Source: Muribaculaceae bacterium Isolate-036 (Harlan)
GTDB lineage: Bacteria > Bacteroidota > Bacteroidia > Bacteroidales > Muribaculaceae
NCBI GenBank assembly: GCA_003833075.1
Contig: RIAY01000003.1
Span: 206,246 to 270,245, forward strand
Direction of reading: 5' to 3'
Length of the DNA: 64,000 nucleotides
Part shown: positions 1 through 8,449 of the stretch, piece after piece
Position numbering within the stretch: the stretch's first letter is position 1
Layout: each line of letters starts with the position of its first letter
Position numbers and translations under genes: made by a program
Notes under the pieces: model-generated
The model's input: only the letters and a program-made list of their open reading frames with translations
Told to the model about the DNA's origin: nothing
The model's database searches: none

Positions 1-1176
1 GGCTATGAAGGCAAGGTGTCTTTCAATATTCCAGATGGTCTTGCCGACGGCAGCTATCGCGTTACGGTCAGTTCCCAGCAGAATGGCAATCCCGAAGCCC
101 TATGGCTTCCAGTGCTCAAGGAGCAGGGATGTGTAAATTCCTTCTATATTACAAAATCAGCGGGCAGGTATGAGGTTTCCACTTCATTGCCGTCATTGGT
201 TGCAGTCACCGGTGCCGAGGTTGTAGGCAAGCTCTATTACGGCTGCGCCTCCCGCCTGAACGTGACTGTGGGGAACACCTCGCAGGAAGCGACAATCGCC
301 ACTCTCAAGCCATGTCTATACAGCGGCGATGTGTGTGCCATGGAGGGTGATGCCTTCGAGGTTTCCCTCTCCGGAGGAGAATCAAGGCAGGTCGATCTGA
401 CCACTGTCTTCCGCATATTGCCGGGTGTAGCCGCTCCTTTGCGATTGACATCATATAAGCTGCGTTTCGTAGATGCTGAGACAGGGGAGCCTCAAGACTG
501 GAACGCGTCTGTGCGCATGTATGTTAACGCGGCGGTTTCATTGGGTGTAAACGAGTTCGTTGCTGAGAATGCAACACTGACCGGCGACAAGGAGGGAGAC
601 ACGACTGTCCCTAACGTTTACGAAGTGAGTGCCGGTTCGTCACTCATGCTGAAGGCAGTGGTAGAGAACCTTGGTGCATATTTCGGTTACGGCATATCGG
701 CACAGGTGTCACCTGCATCTGACACAGGTAACGTGCTCGCCACGGTGAAGTTCGGTCCGGATCTGTTCCTGGCTGAGAAGTCTGAGACGGCGACGATCAC
801 ATCGACGCTCTCCACTGACGGTATCGGGGGATATGACCTCTACCGGGTTCGGCTATATGCCATGGCTCCCAACGGTTTCGCTGAAATAAAGGGAGCGCCG
901 GAGATCTATTTCCGTCTTTCTTCGTCAGGAGTGTCGGAAGTTGACGCCCTTGGTGTAGGGGAGGTAAGTTTCGACCGTGGCAGCCGGAAGGTGTTCGCTA
1001 CCGGTGATGTATCCGGTCTGGACCTCTACGACATAAGTGGCTCGATGATCGCTGCGGAACCGGTGGCAGACGGAGAACGCTTGTCGGCACGCGTTGACGA
1101 TGCCATGAGTGGCATCGTGATAGCAGTAGCGCGTTACCGCTCCGGAGCTGTCAAGACATTGAAGATAGTTTTGTAG
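1..1176 (+). CDS. Secreted protein with type IX secretion C-terminal domain (5' end outside window)
   Basis: The reading frame is open from the first base of the window, so this is the C-terminal part of a longer protein; the GTG at 16 is probably not its start. About 390 residues are visible. They look like beta-rich, Ig-like extracellular segments with no recognisable catalytic motif. The last 80 or so residues resemble a type A Por-secretion sorting domain: a Ser-rich linker, then a short beta-rich module containing LYDISGSM and ending TLKIVL. Such tails direct outer-membrane export by the type IX system, and a porQ gene lies at 20.7 kb. The next gene encodes an M6 protease with a similar tail, so this may also be a secreted hydrolase. 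Its catalytic part, if any, lies outside the window. Confidence 0.7.
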   Translation, partial: GYEGKVSFNIPDGLADGSYRVTVSSQQNGNPEALWLPVLKEQGCVNSFYITKSAGRYEVSTSLPSLVAVTGAEVVGKLYYGCASRLNVTVGNTSQEATIATLKPCLYSGDVCAMEGDAFEVSLSGGESRQVDLTTVFRILPGVAAPLRLTSYKLRFVDAETGEPQDWNASVRMYVNAAVSLGVNEFVAENATLTGDKEGDTTVPNVYEVSAGSSLMLKAVVENLGAYFGYGISAQVSPASDTGNVLATVKFGPDLFLAEKSETATITSTLSTDGIGGYDLYRVRLYAMAPNGFAEIKGAPEIYFRLSSSGVSEVDALGVGEVSFDRGSRKVFATGDVSGLDLYDISGSMIAAEPVADGERLSARVDDAMSGIVIAVARYRSGAVKTLKIVL

Positions 1177-1185
1177 TTTTTTTGA

Positions 1186-1325
1186 GTTTTCAGAAAATTT
1201 GTTTTCGGTTTTCGGTTTTCAGTTTTCAGAGATTTGCGGCTAATTTATATGCCGAATCTTATGGTGCTGAAAACCGAAAACTAATTTTCTGAAAACTAAA
1301 AACTGAAAACCGAAAACTGAAAACT
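1186..1325. repeat. 7-bp GTTTTCR repeats in inverted arrangement
   Basis: The gap between two secreted-protein genes holds tandem units GTTTTCG/GTTTTCA at 1186-1230. The reverse-complement units CGAAAAC/TGAAAAC lie at 1266-1325. The two arrays can pair into a long AT-rich hairpin around a loop of about 35 nt: left 1186-1216 matches the complement of 1266-1298 almost perfectly. It may act as a terminator for the upstream gene or as a slippage-prone minisatellite. No gene is visible here. Confidence 0.7.
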
Positions 1326-1391
1326 TATAGTAATCTATGGATGTTCAGATAAAAATTGTTAAATTAGCGGGAGATTTAACATGTTGTTTTG

Positions 1392-3299
1392 ATGAAATTA
1401 ATTAGCAAAAAATATTTTGTTGCCTTGATAGTTGTCTTGGCTACGGGAAGCGCATGGGGAAAACAGGCGATAAGGATTCCGTTGGCTGTGACTCAGCCTG
1501 ACGGTTCTGAACTTACTATAGTGAAGCGGGGCAATGCCGCCTGCAAAAGTATTTATACCCTCGACGGCTATCTGCTTAAATATGACGACAAACTGGGATA
1601 TGTTTACGCCGTGCCTCAGCCCGACGGAAGCATAGAGGCTTCGGGGATAGTTGCGCGTAATGCTGAGATGCGTTCCGCTTCCGATAATATGTTCCTTGAG
1701 AATATTTCCAAGGAAGAGACGGCAAAGGCGATAGAGGCGATGTCTCTTCGTGCTGCGGAATCAGGACGTTTCCAACTTAAAGGCAAAACTCCCGCTTTCA
1801 TTGCAGGGAGTATTATGAATACACGCGGTCCTGGTCTTTATGATTATTCGTTCCCTTGCACCGGAAAACAGAAAGTGCTTGTCATACTTGCGGAATTTAA
1901 GGATATAAAATTCAATTCCAAGAATAAATCTCCATACAACAAGATAGATGCGCACACCTATTTCACTGAGATGTTGAATAAGGAAGGATTCGATACATAT
2001 GGCGGTACCGGTTCTGCCCGTGACTGGTTTCTTGATAATTCTAACGGAAAATTCGATCCTGAATTTGATGTGTTCGGTCCTGTAACACTCCCTCATAATG
2101 TAAGTTATTATGGTAGGAATCTCGGAAATGGAGAAGATGCCAACCCTCATCAGATGATCATAGATGCGTGCAAGGCACTTGACGGGGAAATTAATTTCAA
2201 AGATTATGACCGTAACGGAGACGGTTATGTGGATAACGTGTATGTTTTCTATGCCGGTTACGGAGAAGCTGACACTGTAGGGCAGAAGGATACCATCTGG
2301 CCGCATTCCTGGGAGATTTCATGGGCAACCGCCCCGAATAATAACACACCAGGAGAGCCATTGGAACTTGACGGTGTCTATATTGACCGCTACGCCTGTT
2401 CCAACGAGACATGTGGCATAATTGGTGATAACGGTATTGATTACATATATGCAGACCGTCCGGACGGAATCGGAACTTTCGTGCATGAGTTCAGTCACGT
2501 GATGGGACTTCCCGATCTGTATTCTACCGGTGAATACCAAAGTTATCGAGAGGTGCCTTTCACGCCGGAGGACTTTTCGGTTATGGATTATGGTCCTTAT
2601 AACAATGACGGTATGACACCTCCGAATTATTCAGCATACGAGCGCTATGCACTCGACTGGATGGATCCGGTCTCAATGTCTCCGGGTAATCGCAATCTTG
2701 AAAATTTAGGAAGTACGAATCAGGCTTTCATCGTTAAGACGGAAAAGCAAAATGAATTTTATTTGTTCGAAAACCGTCAACAGACAGGGTGGGACAAATA
2801 TATCCCGGGACACGGTATGCTTGTATGGCATGTGGACTACGATCAACAAGTGTTTTACAACAATAAGGTCAACAACACCAAAGATCATCAATATGTCGAT
2901 CTCATAGAGGCAGACAATATCCAGGATTATCCAATAGGTGTTGATGGGGGATATTACGAATATCCGGAGAGCACCCGCACGGGAGATCCCTTCCCCGGCT
3001 CAAAGAATGTGCGTTCGTTTGGTTCTAAAACAACGCCCGCCTTGGTTTCATGGAGTAAGAAATCATTAGGCGTGGAGCTGACAGACATAAAAGAAAGTAA
3101 CGGCGTGATATCATTCTTGGCGACCATTAACGGCAACAGCTCGGTAACTGAAATCTCAACTGATGTAGTGTCAGGTGAGATATATGATATAAAAGGGGTG
3201 AAGGTAGGTTCGGTAAATGATGGTAATCTCCCTTCCCTTGATCCCGGTATCTATATAATCAGATCCGGAAATAATATAAAGAAAGTTACAATCCGATAG
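1392..3299 (+). CDS. M6 family secreted metalloprotease (immune inhibitor A type) with T9SS tail
   Basis: A secreted zinc protease of 635 residues. The frame has a TTG at 1389, but ATG 1392 gives a good signal peptide (MKLISKKYF, a hydrophobic run, then SAWGKQ). The zinc site HEFSHVMGLPD is at residues 365-375, matching the M6 pattern HExxHxxGxxD. The region before it has the usual M6 features, including an Asp-rich stretch near residue 280 (DRNGDGYVD) that looks like a calcium loop. The last 50 residues (SGEIYDIKGVKVG...KKVTIR) resemble a type A type IX sorting domain, so export to the cell surface or medium is likely. A long palindromic terminator follows. The family assignment is secure; the substrate is unknown. 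Confidence 0.9.
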   Translation: MKLISKKYFVALIVVLATGSAWGKQAIRIPLAVTQPDGSELTIVKRGNAACKSIYTLDGYLLKYDDKLGYVYAVPQPDGSIEASGIVARNAEMRSASDNMFLENISKEETAKAIEAMSLRAAESGRFQLKGKTPAFIAGSIMNTRGPGLYDYSFPCTGKQKVLVILAEFKDIKFNSKNKSPYNKIDAHTYFTEMLNKEGFDTYGGTGSARDWFLDNSNGKFDPEFDVFGPVTLPHNVSYYGRNLGNGEDANPHQMIIDACKALDGEINFKDYDRNGDGYVDNVYVFYAGYGEADTVGQKDTIWPHSWEISWATAPNNNTPGEPLELDGVYIDRYACSNETCGIIGDNGIDYIYADRPDGIGTFVHEFSHVMGLPDLYSTGEYQSYREVPFTPEDFSVMDYGPYNNDGMTPPNYSAYERYALDWMDPVSMSPGNRNLENLGSTNQAFIVKTEKQNEFYLFENRQQTGWDKYIPGHGMLVWHVDYDQQVFYNNKVNNTKDHQYVDLIEADNIQDYPIGVDGGYYEYPESTRTGDPFPGSKNVRSFGSKTTPALVSWSKKSLGVELTDIKESNGVISFLATINGNSSVTEISTDVVSGEIYDIKGVKVGSVNDGNLPSLDPGIYIIRSGNNIKKVTIR

Positions 3300-3312
3300 A
3301 TAAGTAGGTTAT

Positions 3313-3370
3313 CAATAATAAAACATTATCGGGAGCTTCATTTGAAGCTCCCGATAATGTTTTATTATTG
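3313..3370. terminator. Bidirectional terminator, perfect 28-bp palindrome
   Basis: The arms 3313-3340 and 3343-3370 are perfect reverse complements separated by TT. The core GGGAGCTTC/GAAGCTCCC is flanked by A-rich and T-rich ends on both strands. It lies between the convergent M6 protease and lipoprotein genes, as expected of a shared intrinsic terminator. Confidence 0.85.
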
Positions 3371-3378
3371 AGGTATTG

Positions 3379-3915
3379 CTATTTATGGACCTGTTGCAGA
3401 TAGACGCCCGTGGTATTATCCGAAGATAAGTATGCGCGGATGGAATCAAGGTTTTGCGGAGCTTCAGAGATTGTGAAAGGCAACTCACGCATGTTTGAAA
3501 CACGTGATCCAGGAATCACAGATGCTTTCAACTCTGCAATAGAGGGTACGGTCTTCAGTTTGGAATACTCGGCGAAAGTGTATTTCGTAAACACTGACTT
3601 TGCCGATATTCCCTGTCGGTTTAACCACCAGCCGTTGCCGATTTCCAGGGGAGATGAATTTGCCGATATGTCGGAGGGATCCGGGAAATATGCCAATGAA
3701 CCATCAGGATTCAGTGTTATTGCCACATTGTTTGCATAGTCCCCGTTCATGCGGAAAGCGGAAGCCTTCGGCATGACGTTGACCGGTTTCGAATCTCTCC
3801 ACCCTATGGCAGACCCGATGTGGGTCACACCCTGAGTATATTCCATTTTTTCTGTCTTATGGGAGCAAGCACCGGCAGCTAAAAGCAGCGGAATTGCAAA
3901 TAATATCTTTTTCAT
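3379..3915 (-). CDS. Hypothetical lipoprotein
   Basis: A protein of about 178 residues with a type II signal peptide: MKKILFAIPLLLAAGACS, lipidated Cys after the LAAGA box. ATG 3915 is preferred over the ATG two codons upstream because the Lys-Lys N-terminus fits a lipoprotein signal. The mature part has no motif I recognise; it contains GNGWWLNRQG in the middle and a Ser/Asn-rich C-terminus. It is probably anchored in the outer or inner membrane facing the periplasm. It sits 75 bp beyond the stop of the choloylglycine hydrolase on the same strand, so the two may be co-transcribed. The function is unknown. Confidence 0.7.
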   Translation of the reverse strand: MKKILFAIPLLLAAGACSHKTEKMEYTQGVTHIGSAIGWRDSKPVNVMPKASAFRMNGDYANNVAITLNPDGSLAYFPDPSDISANSSPLEIGNGWWLNRQGISAKSVFTKYTFAEYSKLKTVPSIAELKASVIPGSRVSNMRELPFTISEAPQNLDSIRAYLSSDNTTGVYLQQVHK

Positions 3916-3996
3916 GCCCAAAGATAATAATTTTTAGCTGAAGGCAAAAACCTGAGCCTATTTTATTTTTAAACTGTTTCTAAAGGAGGGTCTGAG

Positions 3997-5043
3997 TTAA
4001 TACATAGGGGTGAACGGCTTCGATACTTTCAGATGACGGGTGACATCTCCGACAAGGTTCGCGGTCTTTGAGGTGTCAAGTTTCATAACCGGGGCGCCTT
4101 TGCGCAGGTTTACCTTGTTAAGGTCTACGTAATAATAACCGGGATTCGTTACGATTTCGAAATAATAGCGGAGATTGTAAGGCACACTGTATGTGCGCCA
4201 TTGAGTGGTGCTCAATTCGGGCTGGTCCTGGATTTCGTAGGAATAGGGAACACTTGAATTAGCTAATACGCTTCTGCATGTTGCCACTGCAAGATCCGGG
4301 TCTGCGGTCTGTTTAACGTGATGTGCGAAATAGTTTGCACGGACGCAACGGTCGGGACTGGAGACTGTGCCCGGCAACATGTTGTTGCCTCCGATCTTAT
4401 TCCAATAGTCTATAATTGCAGTCATTTGAGGCCAGTTGGGATCATTTGTCATTGCCCGGTAATCACCCATGTCGTAAATGTTGATGTTTCCCCGGTCAAA
4501 TTCGAATATTACGCTTTTCCCGGTTTTGTCTGTAACACCCCAATGTAATGCAGATACTGTGCCTCCGTCGAATGTGGCTCCCTGCACTCCGAATTGAGAG
4601 CTTTTAAGGAGTGTGACCACTTCATCGGTAGTGGCGCATTGGTCAAGCATCCACGCAATAAATACGGATAATGACATTTGCGGTTTCTGAGAAGCTTTGT
4701 CGTCATTATATACGGTGCCTTTGCAGAAAAGGCCGTTGATTACAAGTCCCTTTTCATTCATGCCTTCAGTGATGCCACCGTCATAGCTGGCGGCATATAT
4801 CGCACCGTATTTTGATGTCCAGGAGAAATGTTTCGGCTGGTCTGAACTTACTTTCTTCATTCCTCTTGGATAAACGTATATGTTTGTTGGGATAGGTGTT
4901 TTCCAGTCGAGTGAGCGACCGATAACGAAGAGCGAATCCACACCCTGATATATTACGCGCGAGCAAGCTTCTGCGTGAGGGGCGGAAACAGCTATAGCCG
5001 CAGTCATGGCGGCTGCCATTAGATACGGTTTAAGTGTTTTCAT
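3997..5043 (-). CDS. Linear amide C-N hydrolase, choloylglycine hydrolase family (bile salt hydrolase / penicillin V acylase-like)
   Basis: An Ntn-hydrolase of 348 residues. The signal peptide ends AEA and is followed directly by CSRVIY. Cleavage would expose Cys27 as the N-terminal nucleophile, the hallmark of this family. Other family features are the GRSLDWK segment shortly after (Arg and Asp near the active site), GGITEGMNEKGL, and the conserved Asn region near TNDPNWP. Members cleave the amide bond of conjugated bile acids, penicillin V or N-acyl amides. The signal peptide puts the enzyme in the periplasm or outside the cell. In a gut Bacteroidales bile salt hydrolysis is plausible, but sequence alone cannot separate it from acylase activity. 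The start is ATG 5043; a TTG three codons upstream is less likely. A perfect inverted repeat lies just upstream. Confidence 0.85.
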   Translation of the reverse strand: MKTLKPYLMAAAMTAAIAVSAPHAEACSRVIYQGVDSLFVIGRSLDWKTPIPTNIYVYPRGMKKVSSDQPKHFSWTSKYGAIYAASYDGGITEGMNEKGLVINGLFCKGTVYNDDKASQKPQMSLSVFIAWMLDQCATTDEVVTLLKSSQFGVQGATFDGGTVSALHWGVTDKTGKSVIFEFDRGNINIYDMGDYRAMTNDPNWPQMTAIIDYWNKIGGNNMLPGTVSSPDRCVRANYFAHHVKQTADPDLAVATCRSVLANSSVPYSYEIQDQPELSTTQWRTYSVPYNLRYYFEIVTNPGYYYVDLNKVNLRKGAPVMKLDTSKTANLVGDVTRHLKVSKPFTPMY

Positions 5044-5054
5044 AGATAACAACG

Positions 5055-5084
5055 CATTTGTGTTTTCTTGTTAAAACACAAATG
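5055..5084. promoter_or_regulatory. Inverted repeat upstream of the choloylglycine hydrolase
   Basis: The arms 5055-5066 and 5073-5084 (CATTTGTGTTTT and its complement) are perfect with a 6-nt loop. The element ends 11 nt before the start codon. It lacks a T-run in the gene direction, so a simple terminator for the upstream gene is doubtful. An operator or a 5' UTR hairpin is possible. Confidence 0.5.
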
Positions 5085-5125
5085 GGGGAGAGATTGTTTT
5101 GGGGTGTAATGGGGTGGGGGAGGGA

Positions 5126-6112
5126 TCAGGGGGCTTTCTTGTCGGGGAGAGATTCGGGATCTATTTTCTGCTGGCCGAAGCGCCAGATGGCTGAAAGGGA
5201 GAATGAGAAGGGTGACGTGGCACCGTAGCCCGGAATAAACCAAGGTGAGGAGGATGATTTTGAGGAAACTTTGAATTTCATGTGGTAACGGGCGTTCCAG
5301 CCAAGGGAGAAATTTCCAACTATTTTAACTTTTATTCCCGCAAGTACTTCACCATAGACGGCGGAGGCTTTTAGTCCGGTCATCGAAAAAGATTGGGTCT
5401 GATCCCAATATCCATTCGTGATTTTTATATTCTCTATATCATATTTGAAACTTGAGAATCCGACACGGAAACCCGCAAATACCTGATAAGCGGGATCGCT
5501 CTTATACATGAAGTTATAATTCATGCCCACTTTGGCATAAAATGAAGGTTTGGTCCGGTATGTGAAATTTCCTTGTTCCGGAGTGTTGTCTGCGAATCCG
5601 ATTCCTGCTTCAACTACGGGAAAGAACCAGTTGTGGAGCGAGATGTCCGCCCATATGTCAAAGCTCGCATGTTTCTGCCCGGTAGCCATCAAAATGGCAT
5701 CGGCAAAATTTGCGCCTAACGTCCAGCCGTTGAAAAGGGGGTAGATAGGTTTGGATTTAGGTTTTGTCACAGTGTCGAGCACGGCAAGGAATCTCACTGG
5801 CTCGGCGAGCGCGTTTCCATGCTTGTCATAGAAATGGAGGGTCTCGCGCGGTTTGTTGTCGTCTATATCTACAGGAGTGGACTTTCGCGGGACACGTGGC
5901 GCTTTAGGGGCGATTGAATCAACAGATGCCTTTTCAATTGGCTTTATGGAATCGGCAGTTATGGTGTCAGCAGCCGGCAAAGTGTCGGTGCGTTCCGATT
6001 GCGCCGTTGACGGAAGGGCGATCTGAAGGCAGATCGCAGCGGATAGTAATATTTTATGAAATGATCTCAAATTTTTATTCTTTTTTTTCGGTGATGAATC
6101 GCCGAACACCAT
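5126..6112 (-). CDS. DUF6048 family outer-membrane protein
   Basis: 328 residues. After a Lys-rich start (SPKKKNKN) there is a signal peptide ending PSTAQ. A low-complexity Pro/Ser/Asp segment follows (residues 40-90), then a beta-strand-rich region ending in an aromatic strand (SAIWRFGQQ), consistent with a small outer-membrane barrel. The family is found in Bacteroidales and is typically encoded beside a DUF6452 lipoprotein, as here; the partner lies 160 bp upstream on the same strand. No enzymatic motif is visible and the function is unknown. Either the two act together at the outer membrane or they are merely co-expressed. Confidence 0.75.
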   Translation of the reverse strand: MVFGDSSPKKKNKNLRSFHKILLSAAICLQIALPSTAQSERTDTLPAADTITADSIKPIEKASVDSIAPKAPRVPRKSTPVDIDDNKPRETLHFYDKHGNALAEPVRFLAVLDTVTKPKSKPIYPLFNGWTLGANFADAILMATGQKHASFDIWADISLHNWFFPVVEAGIGFADNTPEQGNFTYRTKPSFYAKVGMNYNFMYKSDPAYQVFAGFRVGFSSFKYDIENIKITNGYWDQTQSFSMTGLKASAVYGEVLAGIKVKIVGNFSLGWNARYHMKFKVSSKSSSSPWFIPGYGATSPFSFSLSAIWRFGQQKIDPESLPDKKAP

Positions 6113-6273
6113 AACAGGCTAACGCCTAATTAAAAACAATTTATCAAAGCCCTTGATGATTGATTCATTCTCCAAGGCAGGATCCGGCTTTAGATAAGAA
6201 TCTTTCCAGCTCAGGGCGTATTTTTTTCTGATCGGAAATCTTTCCTTGCTCCGGGAGGGAAGCTTGCTTTGGA

Positions 6274-6864
6274 TCAGGAAGCTTTATCTTGCTCCGAGTC
6301 GGATTCTGGTTCTTTATCCGGGTCCGGACCCGGTTCGGGTTCCGTGGAGACGTGGAAGAAGATGCTCAGGTTTTCTGTGTCCATGTTGGTTATCTCTTCG
6401 AGGGGACATGCAACCGAGTCGATTATGGATCGCGTGTAACGGATCTTTTTGATCCCGAAAACATAACTGACCCCGCAGGCTGATGATACGAACCTTGGAT
6501 TCCTGTCGTAGATGAATGTCACGGTATCCCGTATGTCGGCTTGAGCCAGATCTTCTTGAAGATAACGGAAAACGTAACGGGTCGTATCCTGGTCAAGGCG
6601 GAAAGGAAGGTATAATTGGTTGATGCCTTGTGTCCCGGGCGACAGTATCGAATCCCCGGGAGCTCCGATGCCATAAACCTCAAGCGAGTTGATCGTCACT
6701 TTCTGTTTATGGTCTTCAGCGTTGTAGAATCCTGCAAGGGGAAGTGCATTCCTGTTTTGGAGGCATTCCTCACTTGAACATCCACATGTCAAAAGCGAGC
6801 ATCCGAATATCAAAAGGAGGAATGAGCCGATAAGGATCGGTATTTTAAATTTCTGTCTGATCAA
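6274..6864 (-). CDS. DUF6452 family lipoprotein
   Basis: 196 residues with a lipoprotein-like signal (hydrophobic residues 8-24, then LLTCGCS). The mature start SEECLQNRNALPLAGFY is the recognisable part of the family. The C-terminus is rich in Glu, Pro and Asp. The only plausible start is TTG at 6864, whose TTGA overlaps the TGA stop of the upstream glycosyltransferase. The pair is therefore translationally coupled, and the non-ATG start is notable. DUF6048 follows downstream. The function is unknown. Confidence 0.7.
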   Translation of the reverse strand: MIRQKFKIPILIGSFLLLIFGCSLLTCGCSSEECLQNRNALPLAGFYNAEDHKQKVTINSLEVYGIGAPGDSILSPGTQGINQLYLPFRLDQDTTRYVFRYLQEDLAQADIRDTVTFIYDRNPRFVSSACGVSYVFGIKKIRYTRSIIDSVACPLEEITNMDTENLSIFFHVSTEPEPGPDPDKEPESDSEQDKAS

Positions 6865-7811
6865 AATTCTTCAGCTATAAGGTAATTGTTTCTTTCAGAT
6901 GAGTTGCGGGTAATCAGCTCGCCGATGAGTCCGGTGCAGAAGAATTGCACTCCGAGTACCATAGAAGCGAGCGACAGATAGAAATATACTGAATTTGTAA
7001 CATAAAAATGATATGTAGACGAATTCATCGATATTATCTTGAGTATAAGTACCGTCACAACGGCAAGAAAACCGATCAGGAACATCGCCGATCCCAGAAG
7101 ACCGAATATGTGCATAGGCTTTATGCCGAATTTCGACTGAAACCAGAGGGTTCCGAGGTCGAGGTATCCGTTGATGAATCTGTCGAGACCGAATTTGGTG
7201 TGACCGTATTTGCGTGCCTGATGGTGCACCACCTTTTCTCCGATTTTTTTATATCCCGCATTCTTTGCCAGATATGGGATATACCGGTGCATGTCGCCGT
7301 ATACCTCTATATGCTTCACCACATCGTTGCGGTATGCCTTGAGTCCGCAGTTGAAGTCATGCAGATTCTTTATACCGCTGACCTTGCGGGCTGTCGCATT
7401 GAACAGCTTTGTGGGAATAGTCTTCGAAAGAGGGTCGTAGCGTTTCTTCTTCCATCCCGACACGAGGTCGTAGCCCTCTTCTGTGATCATTCTGTACAGT
7501 TCGGGAATTTCATCGGGGCTGTCCTGAAGATCCGCGTCCATGGTAATGACCACATCTCCTTTCGCGCGTCTGAATCCGACATTGAGCGCAGGCGATTTTC
7601 CATAATTGCGCGAGAATGAAATGGCGTGTATGTTCGGATTTCCGCCGGCAAGCTCATGGATAACGCGCATAGAGCTGTCGGTAGAACCGTCGTTCACAAA
7701 AATAATCTCATAAGAGAAACCGTTGTCGTTCATCACTCGCTCGATCCATTGTGCGAGCTCCGGAAGAGATTCCTCTTCATTATATAGGGGTATTACAACA
7801 GAAATATTCAT
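6861..7811 (-). CDS. Glycosyltransferase family 2, polyprenyl-phosphate sugar transferase type
   Basis: 316 residues from ATG 7811; the frame extends 8 codons further but lacks a good start. The GT2 fold is clear: ISVVIPLYNEEESL at the N-terminus, VNDGSTDSS, and the nucleotide-sugar/metal site MDADLQD near residue 90. Two hydrophobic helices near the C-terminus (GLLGSAMFLIGFLAVVTVL and YFYLSLASMVLGVQFF) match the DPM1/GtrB-like group that loads a sugar onto a polyprenyl phosphate at the inner membrane. Its stop overlaps the start of the DUF6452 gene. The sugar and final acceptor cannot be read from sequence. Confidence 0.85.
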   Translation of the reverse strand: MNISVVIPLYNEEESLPELAQWIERVMNDNGFSYEIIFVNDGSTDSSMRVIHELAGGNPNIHAISFSRNYGKSPALNVGFRRAKGDVVITMDADLQDSPDEIPELYRMITEEGYDLVSGWKKKRYDPLSKTIPTKLFNATARKVSGIKNLHDFNCGLKAYRNDVVKHIEVYGDMHRYIPYLAKNAGYKKIGEKVVHHQARKYGHTKFGLDRFINGYLDLGTLWFQSKFGIKPMHIFGLLGSAMFLIGFLAVVTVLILKIISMNSSTYHFYVTNSVYFYLSLASMVLGVQFFCTGLIGELITRNSSERNNYLIAEEF

Positions 7812-7832
7812 GATTTCATAATTGGTGCAGTG

Positions 7833-7863
7833 CAAAATTACGAAAAAAGAGGGGGAATTGAAA
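7833..7863 (-). promoter_or_regulatory. Promoter of the glycosyltransferase operon
   Basis: On the minus strand a -7 element TAATTTTG (7833-7840) is preceded by TTTC (7860-7863) with a 19-nt spacer. This matches the Bacteroidota pattern apart from one -33 base. The -7 ends 21 nt before the start codon. Confidence 0.6.
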
Positions 7864-7879
7864 AATTTTTTGCAAAATA

Positions 7880-7911
7880 TTTGGAGGTTTCAAAAATAAG
7901 TTGTAATTTTG
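7880..7911 (+). promoter_or_regulatory. Promoter of the tRNA-Lys/Asn cluster
   Basis: TTTG (7880-7883), a 20-nt spacer and TAATTTTG (7904-7911) form a full Bacteroidota consensus about 37 nt before tRNA-Lys. Confidence 0.8.
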
Positions 7912-7948
7912 CATCGCTTTTGAGGGACAAACCTCAAGGTAAAACGAT

Positions 7949-8024
7949 GATTCGCTAGCTCAGCTGGTAGAGCACAACACTTTTAATGTTGGGGTCCTGG
8001 GTTCGAGCCCCAGGCGGATCACCA
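7949..8024 (+). tRNA. tRNA-Lys (anticodon TTT)
   Basis: The cloverleaf closes with acceptor stem GATTCGC/GCGGATC (one G-T pair), D-loop AGCTGGTA, anticodon loop CTTTTAA (TTT), T-loop TTCGAGC and an encoded CCA at 8022-8024. It is the first gene of a three-tRNA cluster. Confidence 0.95.
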
Positions 8025-8030
8025 AATCAA

Positions 8031-8104
8031 GCTTCAGTAGCTCAGTTGGTTAGAGCACCTGACTGTTAATCAGGGGGTCGTTGGTTCAAGCCCATCCTGA
8101 AGCG
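8031..8104 (+). tRNA. tRNA-Asn (anticodon GTT), copy 1
   Basis: Acceptor stem GCTTCAG/CTGAAGC, anticodon stem CCTGA/TCAGG with loop CTGTTAA (GTT), variable loop GGGTC, discriminator G. CCA is not encoded. The T-stem GTTGG/CCATC has a T-T mismatch at its second pair. Confidence 0.93.
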
Positions 8105-8168
8105 CAATAAAAGAATTCTCGGTCACAATTCCGGCTGAGAATTTTTTGTAAGAACAAATTTCATAACT

Positions 8169-8242
8169 GCTTCAGTAGCTCAGTTGGTTAGAGCACCTGA
8201 CTGTTAATCAGGGGGTCGTTGGTTCAAGCCCATCCTGAAGCG
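8169..8242 (+). tRNA. tRNA-Asn (anticodon GTT), copy 2
   Basis: Identical over all 74 nt to the copy 138 bp upstream, including the T-stem mismatch, so it is a recent duplication or is kept identical by gene conversion. A terminator follows within 5 nt. Confidence 0.93.
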
Positions 8243-8246
8243 CCCG

Positions 8247-8280
8247 AGAGAGTCTTGTATTCCGAGGCTCTCTTTTTTTT
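8247..8280 (+). terminator. Intrinsic terminator of the tRNA cluster
   Basis: The stem AGAGAGTCTT (8247-8256) pairs with GAGGCTCTCT (8264-8273) through 10 pairs, two of them G-U. A run of T follows at 8273-8280. Confidence 0.85.
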
Positions 8281-8378
8281 GTTGCTATAGGAAACCGTCC
8301 CCGTCACTGCCCTGTCCCCGTCCCAGCGCATGGTAATAAATTTTGGATGTTAAATTTTTCTGTATGAATTTTTATTTA

Positions 8379-8386
8379 TAAATTTG
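8379..8386 (+). promoter_or_regulatory. -7 promoter element of the GDPD gene
   Basis: TAAATTTG matches TAnnTTTG and lies 63 nt before the start codon. No clear -33 TTTG is found at the right distance, so the promoter is tentative. Confidence 0.4.
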
Positions 8387-8449
8387 ACAGCGGCAAGTCC
8401 GGGTTGGACTTGCTGAAATCCATAACTATATTAACTAATCGTAACTGAA

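Noticed and set aside
1761..2306. 181-residue minus-strand open frame inside the M6 protease
   Set aside because: It is antisense to a clear protease gene with catalytic motifs and has no recognisable features of its own.
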